From an uncultured Lachnospiraceae bacterium (GTDB lineage: Bacteria; Bacillota; Clostridia; Lachnospirales; Lachnospiraceae), in contig URMK01000005.1 in the NCBI GenBank assembly GCA_900548905.1, forward strand, positions 124,001 through 188,000: a stretch of 64,000 nt of DNA, written 5' to 3'. Both the position numbers and the translations under genes were made by a program. The notes beneath the pieces were generated by a model. It ran no database searches. It had not been told where the DNA came from and worked only from the letters and a program-made list of their open reading frames with translations. Of the stretch, positions 16,045 through 25,173 are shown one piece after another. Position 1 is the stretch's first letter. Each line of letters begins with the position of its first letter.

Positions 16045-18189
16045 TCATGCTTCCTCATCCATTTCCATATGCACTTCGGGGATAAAAACCCTGCCGTCAT
16101 GGGGATCCGTCTGAGCCCTGGCCGCCTGCACCGCTTCGATACAGAACGCTTCCTGGGAATTAAAGGTTTCCTTCCCCCGCCGGTCCACCAATTCATAGCT
16201 GCCTTCGGGCTGGAGCAGATGCGCTTTCACCGTATCCCGGAGCTGTACCTCCAAAATATGGATCATCTTATCCTTCAGCTTCGGATCCTCCACAGGGAAC
16301 ATGATCTCCACACGGCGTTCCAGGTTCCTGGGCATCCAGTCCGCACTGGAGCAGTAAACCTCGCTGTTGCCACCGTTTTCAAAATAGAAGATCCGGCTAT
16401 GCTCCAGGAAGGTACCTACGATAGAGCGCACAGAAATCGTATCGCTTATTCCCGGAATGCCCACCCTGAGACAGCAGATCCCCCGTACAATAAGTTCAAC
16501 CTTCACACCGGCCGCGCTGGCTTCATACAGGGCGGCAATCATATCCGGGTCGCAGAGGGAATTCATCTTCGCCACGATATGGCCGTGCTCCCCCGCTTTC
16601 GCATTTTTGGTTTCCCTGGCTATCAGATACAGGAATTTATCCTTCAGCCACAGCGGCGCAAGGGAGAGCTTATTCCAGGACAAAGGTTCCGAATAACCGG
16701 AAAGCATATTGAATACCGCCGTGGCATCCTCGCCGATAGCCTCCGAACAGGTCATCATGCCGATATCCGTATACAGCTTTGCGGTGGCATCGTTATAATT
16801 ACCGGTTCCCAGATGCACATAACGGCGGATGCCGTCCTCCTCCCGGCGGACCACCAGGGTTATCTTGCTGTGGGTCTTTAAGCCCACCAGGCCGTAGATT
16901 ACATGACAGCCGGCCTTTTCCAGTTTTTTCGCCCAGACAATATTATTTTCTTCGTCAAACCTGGCCTTCAGCTCCACCAGAACGGAAACCTGTTTTCCGT
17001 TTTCCGCGGCCTGGGCCAGCGCAGCAATGATGGGGGAATTGCCGCTGACACGGTAAAGCGTCTGCTTGATTGCCAGCACATCCGGATCCTTTGCCGCCTC
17101 CCTGATAAACCGGATCACCGGCTCAAAGGTCTGAAAAGGGTGATGGAGCAGAATATCGCCCTTCCGCAGTTTTTCAAATATGCTGCCTTCCTCCACGAAT
17201 TCGGGAACCGGCTGAGGCACATATTTTTCTGCTTTCAGATGTTCAAAGCCTTCCATTCCGTACATTTTCATCAGGAAGGTCAGATCCAGAGGGCCGTCGA
17301 TGCGGTATATATCCTCTTCTTCTATCGAAAGCTCTTCCTTAATAATACGCAGCAGACGCTTATCCACGCCGGCTTCCACCTCCAGCCGGATCGCCTGGCC
17401 CCATTGTCTCTTCTTCAGCTGCTTTTCAATTTCCTTCAGCAGATCCTCCGCTTCATCCTCGTCAATTGTCAGATCCGCATTCCGCATTATGCGGAAAGGG
17501 TAAGAGCAGACCACATCATAATTCAGGAACAGCCTGGAAATATTGCGTTCTATCACCTCTTCCAGAAGGATAATGGCTTTCCCTCCGTTTTCACCCGCCG
17601 GAATGGGCACAATACGGGACAAGACGCTGGGAACCTGCACGGTGGCAAACTCCAGCTCCCCCTTTTCCTTACGTTTGGAAAGCAGCGCCCCAATATTCAG
17701 GGATTTATTGCGGATCAGCGGGAAAGGCCTGGAGGAATCCACCGCCATAGGCGTCAGGACTGGATAAACGTTATCCTCAAAATAAGCATCCACGTAAGCC
17801 GCCTGCTCTTCACTCAGATTCTCATGCTGTTCCACAACCGTCAGCCCGCTTGCTTTCAGCAAGGGGAGCAACGAACGGTTGTATGTAGAATACTGCTGGG
17901 CAACGAGTTCATGGGTCACCACATTCAGCTGCTCCAGCTGCTGGGCGGCTGTAAGTCCCGCAATATCCTTTTTGGTATATTTGGCATTCACCATATCCTT
18001 TAAAGATGCCACACGCACCATAAAAAACTCATCCAGATTGGAAGCGGTAATGCTGAGGAATTTTAACCGTTCAAACAGAGGGATCTGTTTATCTCTCGCT
18101 TCCGAAAGCACCCTTTTGTTAAAAAGGATCCAGCTCAGCTCCCGGTTGGTATAAAGTTCAGGATCCAGATAATCTTTTTTCTCCGCCAT
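16045..18189 (-). CDS. ppk1: Polyphosphate kinase 1
   Basis: A 714-residue PPK1 that reversibly makes long-chain polyphosphate from ATP. The order of domains is complete: N-terminal YTNRELSWILFNKRVL, head domain, and two phospholipase D-like catalytic domains with the autophosphorylated His region (VHLGTGNYND) and GLKTHSKITLV, plus the later IVRGICCLRVG. The start follows GGAGAAACG. It is 14 bases behind ppx and 28 ahead of maf, so synthesis and breakdown of polyphosphate are on one message. Confidence 0.97.
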   Translation of the reverse strand: MAEKKDYLDPELYTNRELSWILFNKRVLSEARDKQIPLFERLKFLSITASNLDEFFMVRVASLKDMVNAKYTKKDIAGLTAAQQLEQLNVVTHELVAQQYSTYNRSLLPLLKASGLTVVEQHENLSEEQAAYVDAYFEDNVYPVLTPMAVDSSRPFPLIRNKSLNIGALLSKRKEKGELEFATVQVPSVLSRIVPIPAGENGGKAIILLEEVIERNISRLFLNYDVVCSYPFRIMRNADLTIDEDEAEDLLKEIEKQLKKRQWGQAIRLEVEAGVDKRLLRIIKEELSIEEEDIYRIDGPLDLTFLMKMYGMEGFEHLKAEKYVPQPVPEFVEEGSIFEKLRKGDILLHHPFQTFEPVIRFIREAAKDPDVLAIKQTLYRVSGNSPIIAALAQAAENGKQVSVLVELKARFDEENNIVWAKKLEKAGCHVIYGLVGLKTHSKITLVVRREEDGIRRYVHLGTGNYNDATAKLYTDIGMMTCSEAIGEDATAVFNMLSGYSEPLSWNKLSLAPLWLKDKFLYLIARETKNAKAGEHGHIVAKMNSLCDPDMIAALYEASAAGVKVELIVRGICCLRVGIPGISDTISVRSIVGTFLEHSRIFYFENGGNSEVYCSSADWMPRNLERRVEIMFPVEDPKLKDKMIHILEVQLRDTVKAHLLQPEGSYELVDRRGKETFNSQEAFCIEAVQAARAQTDPHDGRVFIPEVHMEMDEEA

Positions 18190-18203
18190 AATCGTTTCTC
18201 CGT

Positions 18204-19742
18204 TTACATGATTTTTTTCTGTTTAATCACAGGATGCACACTGAACACTTCTTCAAAAAATGAAGCTTTTGCGGCAAACAGCCCTCTTTCCAAAGTGATG
18301 TCCTCCGCGGTATTCACGGTAATTATCAGCTGATCTTCTTTCAGGATTGTCTTGAAATCCTTGAATTTCTGCTTATGGCTGCGGTCCAGTCCATTCGCCA
18401 CACGAAGGATAGCCGTCAGCTTGGCAATCGTCAGATAGGACTGGGGATCCAGGGTTGTTGTGGTCCCCAGTTCTTCATAATAATCAAATTCCTGATGGTT
18501 ATATTTGACCACATTCGCTACGATTTCCCTCTCCCGGTGGGACAGGCCTATGATCTCCGTAGCCATTACTATACTGTAGGAGCATTCGCCCAGGTTTACC
18601 ATACTTATATATTTGCCGCAGTCATGGAGAAGGGCGGCGATACGCAGCAGCAGCCGTTCTCTTTTTCCCAGGCCGTGTACCTTTTTCATACTGTCAAAAA
18701 TGGTGTTGCATATGTGCTCCAGGGTTTCTCCCCTGCGCCGGCTTCCCATAAACCGCTTGCTGATATTTCTGGCGCAGGCTATAATGTCCTGTTCGAAATC
18801 ATGCTTTGGCCCGACGATTTTATTTTTTTCCGCATACTCATAAGCAATTCCGTCGCAAAGGGTCACACCGGGAGCCCAGAGCAGCTTCGCTTCCATAAGG
18901 ATCGCCACCCGGTAAATAAGGACGGCGGAAATGAACACAAGCGGGAGGCTTTCTGTAGAGATACCGAATCTGGCCGCCACTTCCTCCTTTGTGTGGGTGC
19001 GCATGATCTGCATGAACATTTCATAGCTGGCACTGTCCACATAGCCCGGTGTCTGTGAACCGTTCAGGCGTTTCTGGATCAGGGCGGAAACGTAGTCATC
19101 CACAATAATGATATTGTCGATGGTACGATCCTTCAGATACATCCGTTTAAAGACGGACAGCTGGCTTTCGATCATTTCCTCCAGCAGCCCTTCATACTTG
19201 GACGGCTTGGCATTGAGCTTATTCAGCAGTTCCTGCAGGCGGAGCACGCCGAGACGCAGATTCTGGGTTGCCACCAGCGTATCCTTGTCAAACAGGGATA
19301 CCTGGATACTGCCGCCCCCGATATCCACAATTGCGGTTCCTTTTTCAATAATCTTGTTAAAATCCTGTCCTTTAAGGGCAATGGATTTATAATCCAGGAA
19401 TCGCTGCTCGGAATTGCTCAGTACATCTACGCGGATGCCTGTGCGCTGCTGGATCTGATCCAGCACAATCATGGTGTTTTCCGTTTCCCGGACGGCACTG
19501 GTTCCGTAGGCCTTGCATTCCTCCACTTTATAGCCCTGCATGATATCCACAAATTCCCGCAGGACACGGCAGAGCTCATCCACCTTCTCGTAACTGATTT
19601 TCCCTGTGGCAAAGGTATCATTTCCCAAATCAATCCGGTGGCGGATATGATCAATTTCCCGAATGCCGATCTTAGGGGAAAATTCAAATATTTTCATGGA
19701 AAGCTCATAGGAGCCTACATCAATTGCTGCAAAAGTCTTCAC
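18204..19742 (-). CDS. ppx: Ppx/GppA exopolyphosphatase with HD domain
   Basis: A 512-residue protein with the ASKHA phosphatase fold (phosphate loop IDVGSYELSMKIFE; second loop VDIGGGSIQVSL) and a C-terminal HD-like domain (LLHDCGKYISM, then VVKYNHQEFDYYEEL). The family removes terminal phosphate from polyphosphate or from pppGpp. A GTG start is proposed because GGAAGGG precedes it at good distance and residues VKTFAAIDVG align with the family start; no ATG fits. It follows the DUF815 ATPase by 19 bases and precedes ppk by 14. Confidence 0.9.
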   Translation of the reverse strand: MKTFAAIDVGSYELSMKIFEFSPKIGIREIDHIRHRIDLGNDTFATGKISYEKVDELCRVLREFVDIMQGYKVEECKAYGTSAVRETENTMIVLDQIQQRTGIRVDVLSNSEQRFLDYKSIALKGQDFNKIIEKGTAIVDIGGGSIQVSLFDKDTLVATQNLRLGVLRLQELLNKLNAKPSKYEGLLEEMIESQLSVFKRMYLKDRTIDNIIIVDDYVSALIQKRLNGSQTPGYVDSASYEMFMQIMRTHTKEEVAARFGISTESLPLVFISAVLIYRVAILMEAKLLWAPGVTLCDGIAYEYAEKNKIVGPKHDFEQDIIACARNISKRFMGSRRRGETLEHICNTIFDSMKKVHGLGKRERLLLRIAALLHDCGKYISMVNLGECSYSIVMATEIIGLSHREREIVANVVKYNHQEFDYYEELGTTTTLDPQSYLTIAKLTAILRVANGLDRSHKQKFKDFKTILKEDQLIITVNTAEDITLERGLFAAKASFFEEVFSVHPVIKQKKIM

Positions 19743-19761
19743 CCTGCATCCCTTCCTTTCC

Positions 19762-21096
19762 TCACGGCTGCCCGACAGGAGCAATTCCCGGCCTGTCTGA
19801 ACGGTTACCGCTTCCCAAAAGATAATCGATAAACTGCTGAGCCGTCCTGCCGGAAAGACCTCCGTGGAACAGCTCCCATTGATTGGCTTGTGCAAGCAGC
19901 TCTTCCTCCGGCATGGTCAGTCCATAACGCTGCGCAAGCGCTTTCACAATATCCTGAAACTGGGATTTATCCGGCGCCCCGAAATAAATGGTGACGCCGA
20001 ACCGGGATACCAGGGATAATTTTTCCTGCACGGTGTCATTGTTATGCAGGTCATCGTCCAGCTCTCTCTTATCGCTGAATTTTTCCCGGACAAGGTGTCT
20101 TCTGTTGGAGGTTGCATATATCAGCACATTGGCCGGCTTCTTTTCCAGACCTCCTTCTATTACAGCCTTAAGGTATTTATATTCAATCTCAAAATCTTCA
20201 AAGCTTAAATCATCCATATAGATGATAAATTTATAATTTCTGTTTTTTATCTGGGCGATCACATTATTCAGATCCTGGAACTGATGCTTATATACCTCAA
20301 TAATGCGCAGTCCCTGGGAATAATATGCATTGGCAATGGCTTTGATGCTGGAGGATTTTCCTGTTCCCGCATCTCCATAGAGCAGGCAGTTATTGGCCTT
20401 CTTCCCTTTTACAAAAGCCTCCGTATTGTCAACCAGTTTTTTCTTTGCCGTCTCGTAGCCGATCAAGTCCTCCAGCCGGACATGGGCTATGTTCAGAATC
20501 GGTTCGATATGGGTTTCCTCATCCCTGCGGCTGATGCGGAACGCCTTATGCAGGCCGAACTTGCCCACTCCATATTCCTTATAAAAATCCGTCAGTGTAT
20601 CTTTCATTTCTTCCGGGGTTTTATTTTCCTTAAAACGGACTGCCAGAGTACAGATCCGGTCCCGGATACGGGTATTGTAGACTTTGCTTTCCTGCATGTT
20701 CCCTTCATAGGAAAGGGCCAGCGTAAAAGCAGGCACCTGCAGCTTCTCCATCATGGCGGAAAAGTCGTAGTCAAAAAACTCTTTAAAAATAATTATATCA
20801 TGAAGCACTGCCTGGTTGATGGTTCCCTCCACCGTCCCGCGGATTTCACAGGCCCGGCTGTAACTGTTTTCATTGTTCACCAGAAGGTTAGTGAGATAGC
20901 AATGCCAGAGGTTGCCGGAAAATCCATGGCTTCCCGCCATCTCCAGAAGGCCGTGCATGCAGTCATATAAAAGGGCGCTTTCCTTCTGTACCCCTTCTCC
21001 GCCGTTCCCGCAGTGCTCCATCAGCCATACCATATCCCTGAGGAGGGCGCCGTCCTCCCCAAAATCCTTGTATACTATCAGTTCTTTCTCCCGCAT
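19762..21096 (-). CDS. DUF815 AAA+ ATPase
   Basis: A 444-residue predicted ATPase of the DUF815 family. After an unrecognised helical N-terminal half comes LIGYETAKKKLVDNTEAF, Walker A LLYGDAGTGKSSS, Walker B FIIYMDDLSFE, a sensor-like YATSNRRHLVRE and an arginine-rich SDKRELDDDL. The function is unknown. I use the ATG with AAAGAGG eight bases upstream; another ATG seven codons earlier is possible. Its last dozen residues are encoded by a dispersed palindromic repeat (see findings), which suggests the tail was extended by that element. Confidence 0.85.
   Translation of the reverse strand: MREKELIVYKDFGEDGALLRDMVWLMEHCGNGGEGVQKESALLYDCMHGLLEMAGSHGFSGNLWHCYLTNLLVNNENSYSRACEIRGTVEGTINQAVLHDIIIFKEFFDYDFSAMMEKLQVPAFTLALSYEGNMQESKVYNTRIRDRICTLAVRFKENKTPEEMKDTLTDFYKEYGVGKFGLHKAFRISRRDEETHIEPILNIAHVRLEDLIGYETAKKKLVDNTEAFVKGKKANNCLLYGDAGTGKSSSIKAIANAYYSQGLRIIEVYKHQFQDLNNVIAQIKNRNYKFIIYMDDLSFEDFEIEYKYLKAVIEGGLEKKPANVLIYATSNRRHLVREKFSDKRELDDDLHNNDTVQEKLSLVSRFGVTIYFGAPDKSQFQDIVKALAQRYGLTMPEEELLAQANQWELFHGGLSGRTAQQFIDYLLGSGNRSDRPGIAPVGQP
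19786..19808. repeat. Partial family-A repeat inside the DUF815 3' end
   Basis: CCCGGCCTGTCTGAACGGTTACC matches the core and right arm of the copy at 48642 over most of its length; it is translated as part of the DUF815 C-terminus. (Shown here in full as 23 bases would exceed need; the shared core is CTGTCTGAACGGTTA.). Confidence 0.5.
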
Positions 21097-21116
21097 CGTC
21101 ACATCCTCTTTCATCA

Positions 21117-21140
21117 TAACTGTTCCGTATTTTCATAGTT
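21117..21140. repeat. Interspersed repeat, family B
   Basis: On the leftward strand AACTATGAAAATACGGAACA then GTTAT; 22 of 25 bases agree with the copy at 47841-47865. Lies between pheA and the DUF815 gene. Confidence 0.45.
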
Positions 21141-21159
21141 ATATGTAAAATCCATAGTA

Positions 21160-22284
21160 TTAATAGTTTCCCAGGATTTTCATATTCCTGGCTTCGTCCC
21201 GCAGGCCGCGAAGGGCATTTTTCACCGCGCTGTCCGCCAGATTTCCATCAAAGTCAACGAAAAACCGGTATTCCCAGTTACGTCCTTCTATCGGGCGGCT
21301 TTCAATCTTAGTCAGATTGAGATTGTTATAAATAAAATGAGAAAGCATATGATATAAAGATCCGCTTTCATGAGGGATTTCAAAGCAGATGCTCACCTTT
21401 TTGGCATCCTTGCGGAATATTTTCTGGTTGGTAATGATGATGAAGCGGGTTGAGTTCGTCTCGGACTGGTTTACCGGCTTCTTTAGCACCTCAAGGCCGT
21501 ATACCCTGCCTGCATATTCCCCCGCGATGGCCGCCTGGCTGGGATCGCCCTCTTCTGCCACCTTTCTGGCTGCGAACGCATTGTTCGGCAGGCTTATCTG
21601 TTTCCAGTCATGCTCCGAAAGGAACCGGGCGCTCTGCATCAGCGACTGGGGATGGGAATATATCGTCCTGATATCCCCCATTGCGGCCCCCGGTACGCCC
21701 AGCAGGCAGTGCTCGATCTTAATAATCTGCTCCCCCACGATATAGTTTTCAAATTCCACCAGGAGATCATAAATCTCATTTACGATGCCCGCCGTGGAAT
21801 TCTCAATAGGCAGTACGGCGAAATCGGCGCTTCCCTCTTCAATCGCGCAGCAGGCATCCCGGAAGGTATCCACGTGAAAGCTGTTTACCGCATCCCCGAA
21901 ATACTGATGCATAGCCGCCTGGGAATAGGCACCTTCCGCACCCTGGAACACCACGCGCACCCGGTCATCCCCCAGGGAATCCACTCCAATAAAAGGCAGG
22001 CGTCCCATGCTTCCCTTTTCCGTCAAAAGCTGGTACTGCAGCTTACGGCTCATGGACATGATCTGTTCAAACAGCTCCCCAATCCCCGTCCTGTTAAAAT
22101 CATTATGGGCAAGGGAACGCACCTTCGCGATCTTTTCCTTTTCCCTGTCCCGGTCAAAAACCTTTTTTCCGGTTCCGATTTTCACTTCCGCCACCTGCCT
22201 GCAGATGTCCATCCTGCGCTCATACAGATCCACAATCTGTTCATCCACCGCATCAATCTGCGTTCTTAAATCTCCTAAATCCAT
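21160..22284 (-). CDS. pheA: Chorismate mutase-prephenate dehydratase (P-protein)
   Basis: A 374-residue bifunctional enzyme for phenylalanine synthesis: chorismate to prephenate to phenylpyruvate. Residues 1-85 form an AroQ-type mutase (LRTQIDAVDEQIVDLYERR), about 108-285 the dehydratase (VFQGAEGAYSQAA, IENSTAGIV, and the catalytic Thr motif NSTRFII), and the rest an ACT domain with the Phe-binding ESRP. End-product inhibition by Phe is expected from the ACT domain. The start has CAGGAGG. It lies 21 bases after folBK in the same direction. Confidence 0.97.
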   Translation of the reverse strand: MDLGDLRTQIDAVDEQIVDLYERRMDICRQVAEVKIGTGKKVFDRDREKEKIAKVRSLAHNDFNRTGIGELFEQIMSMSRKLQYQLLTEKGSMGRLPFIGVDSLGDDRVRVVFQGAEGAYSQAAMHQYFGDAVNSFHVDTFRDACCAIEEGSADFAVLPIENSTAGIVNEIYDLLVEFENYIVGEQIIKIEHCLLGVPGAAMGDIRTIYSHPQSLMQSARFLSEHDWKQISLPNNAFAARKVAEEGDPSQAAIAGEYAGRVYGLEVLKKPVNQSETNSTRFIIITNQKIFRKDAKKVSICFEIPHESGSLYHMLSHFIYNNLNLTKIESRPIEGRNWEYRFFVDFDGNLADSAVKNALRGLRDEARNMKILGNY

Positions 22285-22305
22285 GTTTATGCCTCCTGTG
22301 GTTCT

Positions 22306-23148
22306 TTACTCCATCACATGCCGTTCTCCGCCCATCTGCAGCGTTTCCAGCATTTGTTTCACGGTTCTGCCTGTGGCAGGATTTCTGGCAAACGGGGCTA
22401 TCTCACATAACGGGACAAGTACAAAATCCCGGTTATGCATATCGGGATGGGGTACTGTCAGTGTTTCGGAATCAATGATTCTGTCATCATACAGCAGCAG
22501 ATCCAAATCCAGCGTCCGGGGTCCCCAGTGAACCTTCCGCTCACGCCCTGCCTGCTTTTCCACCTGCTGCATTTTTTCCAGCAGCTCGAAAGGCCCCAGC
22601 AGGGTATCCAGCTGCAGCACACCGTTGAGAAAATCATCCTGCTCCACACCGCCATACGGAGTCGTCCGGTATATGCCTGATATTTTCCCTTCTCTGCACA
22701 GCGGATGCTCCTTCAGCTCTTTAAGTCCTTTTTCCAGATAATCCTCTTTATCCCCCATATTGGATCCAAAAGCGATGTAGGCTTTATGCCATCCTCTTTC
22801 AATCCTTACGGAAACATCCTTGAAAGGGAGAGGGATGGGCGCCTCCGGCTTATGCAGTTCCAACTCTATGCGTTCCACCAGCGGAAATTCAAGCAGCACC
22901 TCCTGGGCTGTCTGCTCCGCCGCCCGTTCAATCAAATCATAGGTCTGGGCGGTCATGCACCGGTGTATCAGCTTACAGACCTGTCCATAATCTGTGGAAC
23001 AATTCAAATCGTCCGTCAAGCCGGCCTTTCTGGTATCCGTATATAAAACGGCATCCACAAAAAAATGCTGCCCTTTTTCCTTTTCCTCTGGAAATACTCC
23101 ATGATGGGCATAAATTTCCAGCCCTTTTATCCTTATTTGATCCTTCAT
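22306..23148 (-). CDS. folBK: Fused dihydroneopterin aldolase / HPPK
   Basis: A 280-residue fusion of two consecutive folate enzymes. Residues 1-120 are FolB (IRIKGLEIYAHHGVFPEEKEKG; catalytic Tyr and Lys regions later), splitting dihydroneopterin to hydroxymethylpterin; 121-280 are FolK (AYIAFGSNMGDKEDYL, then GPRTLDLDLLLYDD and VPHPDMHNRDFVLVPL), adding pyrophosphate from ATP. Both active-site sets look intact. GCAGGAGG precedes the start. It is the last fol gene of the run. Confidence 0.96.
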   Translation of the reverse strand: MKDQIRIKGLEIYAHHGVFPEEKEKGQHFFVDAVLYTDTRKAGLTDDLNCSTDYGQVCKLIHRCMTAQTYDLIERAAEQTAQEVLLEFPLVERIELELHKPEAPIPLPFKDVSVRIERGWHKAYIAFGSNMGDKEDYLEKGLKELKEHPLCREGKISGIYRTTPYGGVEQDDFLNGVLQLDTLLGPFELLEKMQQVEKQAGRERKVHWGPRTLDLDLLLYDDRIIDSETLTVPHPDMHNRDFVLVPLCEIAPFARNPATGRTVKQMLETLQMGGERHVME

Positions 23149-23213
23149 GTTATCCTCCTGCCTGTCGCGGATGAATCCGTGATACTGCCTCAGCCTTTTT
23201 GGCTCCGTAAAAT

Positions 23214-23239
23214 AGTAAACGTTCAGACAAACCTTAACT
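23214..23239. repeat. Family-A palindromic repeat at the end of folP
   Basis: AGTTAAGGTTTGTCTGAACG plus TTTACT on the leftward strand; it touches the folP stop codon. Confidence 0.45.
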
Positions 23240-24047
23240 ATTGACGTAAAATAGCTTCCGCCATTTGTACGGCTCTTTTATTTTCCTTTACATCATGCAC
23301 CCGGAGAAAGGAGCAGCCCTTTAGCACCCCGAACACACTGGTAACCAGGGTTCCCTCCAGCCGCTCCCCGGCAGGAAGATCCAGGGTCATTCCGATCACT
23401 GATTTCCGGGAGGTTCCCAAAAGCAGCGGGCAGTTAAAGATGTGAAGGCTTTCCAGGCGGTTGATGACTTCCAGGTTATTTTCGTAAGTCTTACCAAAAC
23501 CTACGCCCGGATCCAGGATAATCCGGTCTTCCCGGATCCCTGCCGCTTCCGCAATCCGAAGGGTTTCCGCCAAATCGGAAGCCAGATCTTCCATAAAATC
23601 ACCGTAATCCGCTTCCGCCCGGTTATGCATCAGGCAGCAGGGAAGCCCGCTCTTTGCGATGGTTTCCGCCATCTGGCCTTCATCATATCGTAAGCCCCAG
23701 ATATCATTAATCAGATCCGCCCCGGCCCGGATCCCGGCGCGGGCCACCTGATATTTATATGTGTCCAGGGAAACCGGAACAGCAAACCTGTCTTTGACCG
23801 CTTCAATAACAGGCACCACCCGGTCCGCTTCCTCTTCCGCGGATATCTTGGTATATCCCGGCCGGGTGGATTCCCCTCCGATATCCAGGATATCCATGCC
23901 ATCCCTTATCATTTCTTCCACATGCTTTAACGCGGCATCCCGGCCGCTGTACTTTCCTCCATCAGAAAAGGAATCCGGCGTCACATTCAGGATTCCCATA
24001 ATATAGGTCTTTCCGCTGGTGGCAAATTCTTGTCCGCCTATGTACAT
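23238..24047 (-). CDS. folP: Dihydropteroate synthase
   Basis: A 269-residue DHPS, which joins p-aminobenzoate to hydroxymethyl-dihydropterin pyrophosphate and is the sulfonamide target. Loop 1 MGILNVTPDSFSDGG, loop 2 DIGGESTRPGY, the SLDTYK and DLINDIWG strands, and the late GTSRKS are all present. GGAGGAAGATGAG precedes the start. It sits between the HD gene and folBK in the fol cluster; an extra 90 bases separate it from folBK, containing a palindromic repeat. Confidence 0.98.
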   Translation of the reverse strand: MYIGGQEFATSGKTYIMGILNVTPDSFSDGGKYSGRDAALKHVEEMIRDGMDILDIGGESTRPGYTKISAEEEADRVVPVIEAVKDRFAVPVSLDTYKYQVARAGIRAGADLINDIWGLRYDEGQMAETIAKSGLPCCLMHNRAEADYGDFMEDLASDLAETLRIAEAAGIREDRIILDPGVGFGKTYENNLEVINRLESLHIFNCPLLLGTSRKSVIGMTLDLPAGERLEGTLVTSVFGVLKGCSFLRVHDVKENKRAVQMAEAILRQ

Positions 24048-24105
24048 CTCATCTTCCTCCGTTTAACCGTTCTGCCCCTTCCCAGTTACAGCCGGGCCGG
24101 GAACC

Positions 24106-24588
24106 TTACCGTAGCAGCAGCAGATTCTTTTTTTCCCGGCTCCAGTTACAATCCTCCGCGGCCGGACAGGCAAAACAGCATCTGCTGCGTTTATCCGCCC
24201 GGTAAATCAGGCCGGGCAAACCGGGGTCCCCCGCAATCTCCTGATTCCGGTGCCGGCGGATAGCCTCCATAATATCCTTACTTTCCTTATCGGTAAAACC
24301 GCAGGCCGCCAGAATGTCCTCCGCCAGCTCCGCGCTTGCCTGCTCATGAGGAATTCCCTCTTCGTACTGGCGGTAACGCCCGCAGTCATGAAGCAGGGCC
24401 GCCGCATAAATAAGCTCCCTGTCCGCACCGCCATTTCGTTCCAGATTTTCAATCCAGGCCAGGCGGGCCACGTCCAGGAAGTGGGGCATATCATGCTTGC
24501 AGAATATACGTGTTTCCTCATGCGCCCTGTTTCTGCGCAGGCAATCCTGATAACGGGAATTACCGACTATCCGGTTTATTCTGTCCAT
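24106..24588 (-). CDS. HD-domain protein within the folate cluster
   Basis: A 160-residue HD-superfamily protein with metal ligands in DMPHFLDVARLAW, AALLHDCGRYRQYE and a late H/D region (AIRRHRNQEIAG ... IYRADKRSRCC). The C-terminus carries a CCFACPAAEDC cysteine cluster that could bind a metal or simply be structural. Its conserved place between folE and folP suggests a step on pterin phosphates, such as removal of phosphate from dihydroneopterin triphosphate products, but that is inference from position only. CGGAG precedes the ATG. Confidence 0.78.
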   Translation of the reverse strand: MDRINRIVGNSRYQDCLRRNRAHEETRIFCKHDMPHFLDVARLAWIENLERNGGADRELIYAAALLHDCGRYRQYEEGIPHEQASAELAEDILAACGFTDKESKDIMEAIRRHRNQEIAGDPGLPGLIYRADKRSRCCFACPAAEDCNWSREKKNLLLLR

Positions 24589-24615
24589 ATTTTTTCTCCG
24601 TTTTGCATCTGCTGC

Positions 24616-25173
24616 CTATCTTCCCAGCATATGATAAAAGGTATCCTGCAGTCCGCTGTTTTCTTCAAATGCGCCCCTCACAGCCACCGTTACCGTTTTG
24701 CTTCCCGGCTTTTTGACACCGCGCATGGTCATACACATATGCTCCGCTTCCAGCATCACCATCACGCCCTTCGGCCGGAGATAATCCATCATGGCATCCG
24801 CCACCTGGGCCGTCAGCTTTTCCTGAAGCTGGGGCCTTCTGGCAAAAATTTCAACCGTCCTTGCCAACTTGCTCAGTCCCACCACCTTTCCGTCCGGAAG
24901 ATATGCCACATGGGCCTTCCCGAAAAAGGGCATGAGATGATGCTCACAGGTGGAATAAAAGGTAATGTCCTTTTCCAGGACAATACCGGCGCCTTCCGCC
25001 TGGAATTGTTTGGACAGCGGAACCATCGGCTCTTCGTCCATACCGCCGAAAATTTCCTCGTACATGCGCGCGATCCGCCGGGGCGTTTCCCGCAGCCCTT
25101 CCCGATCCGCATTTTCCCCGATTCCTTCCAGAAGAAGTCTTACCCCTTCTTCAATTTTTGACTTATCTACCAT
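24616..25173 (-). CDS. folE: GTP cyclohydrolase I
   Basis: A 185-residue type I GTP cyclohydrolase, first step of folate synthesis (GTP to dihydroneopterin triphosphate plus formate). Zinc and active-site motifs are intact: STCEHHLMPFFGKAHVAY, the Cys in EHMCMTMRGV, and SKLARTVEIFARRPQLQE. It starts 11 bases inside the end of folC, with GGAGAG upstream, so the two are translationally coupled. The HD gene follows after 27 bases. Confidence 0.97.
   Translation of the reverse strand: MVDKSKIEEGVRLLLEGIGENADREGLRETPRRIARMYEEIFGGMDEEPMVPLSKQFQAEGAGIVLEKDITFYSTCEHHLMPFFGKAHVAYLPDGKVVGLSKLARTVEIFARRPQLQEKLTAQVADAMMDYLRPKGVMVMLEAEHMCMTMRGVKKPGSKTVTVAVRGAFEENSGLQDTFYHMLGR

Noticed and set aside
16903..18003. 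366-codon rightward frame over ppk
   Set aside because: Antisense of a certain gene; composition is His/Phe/Gln biased with no motif.
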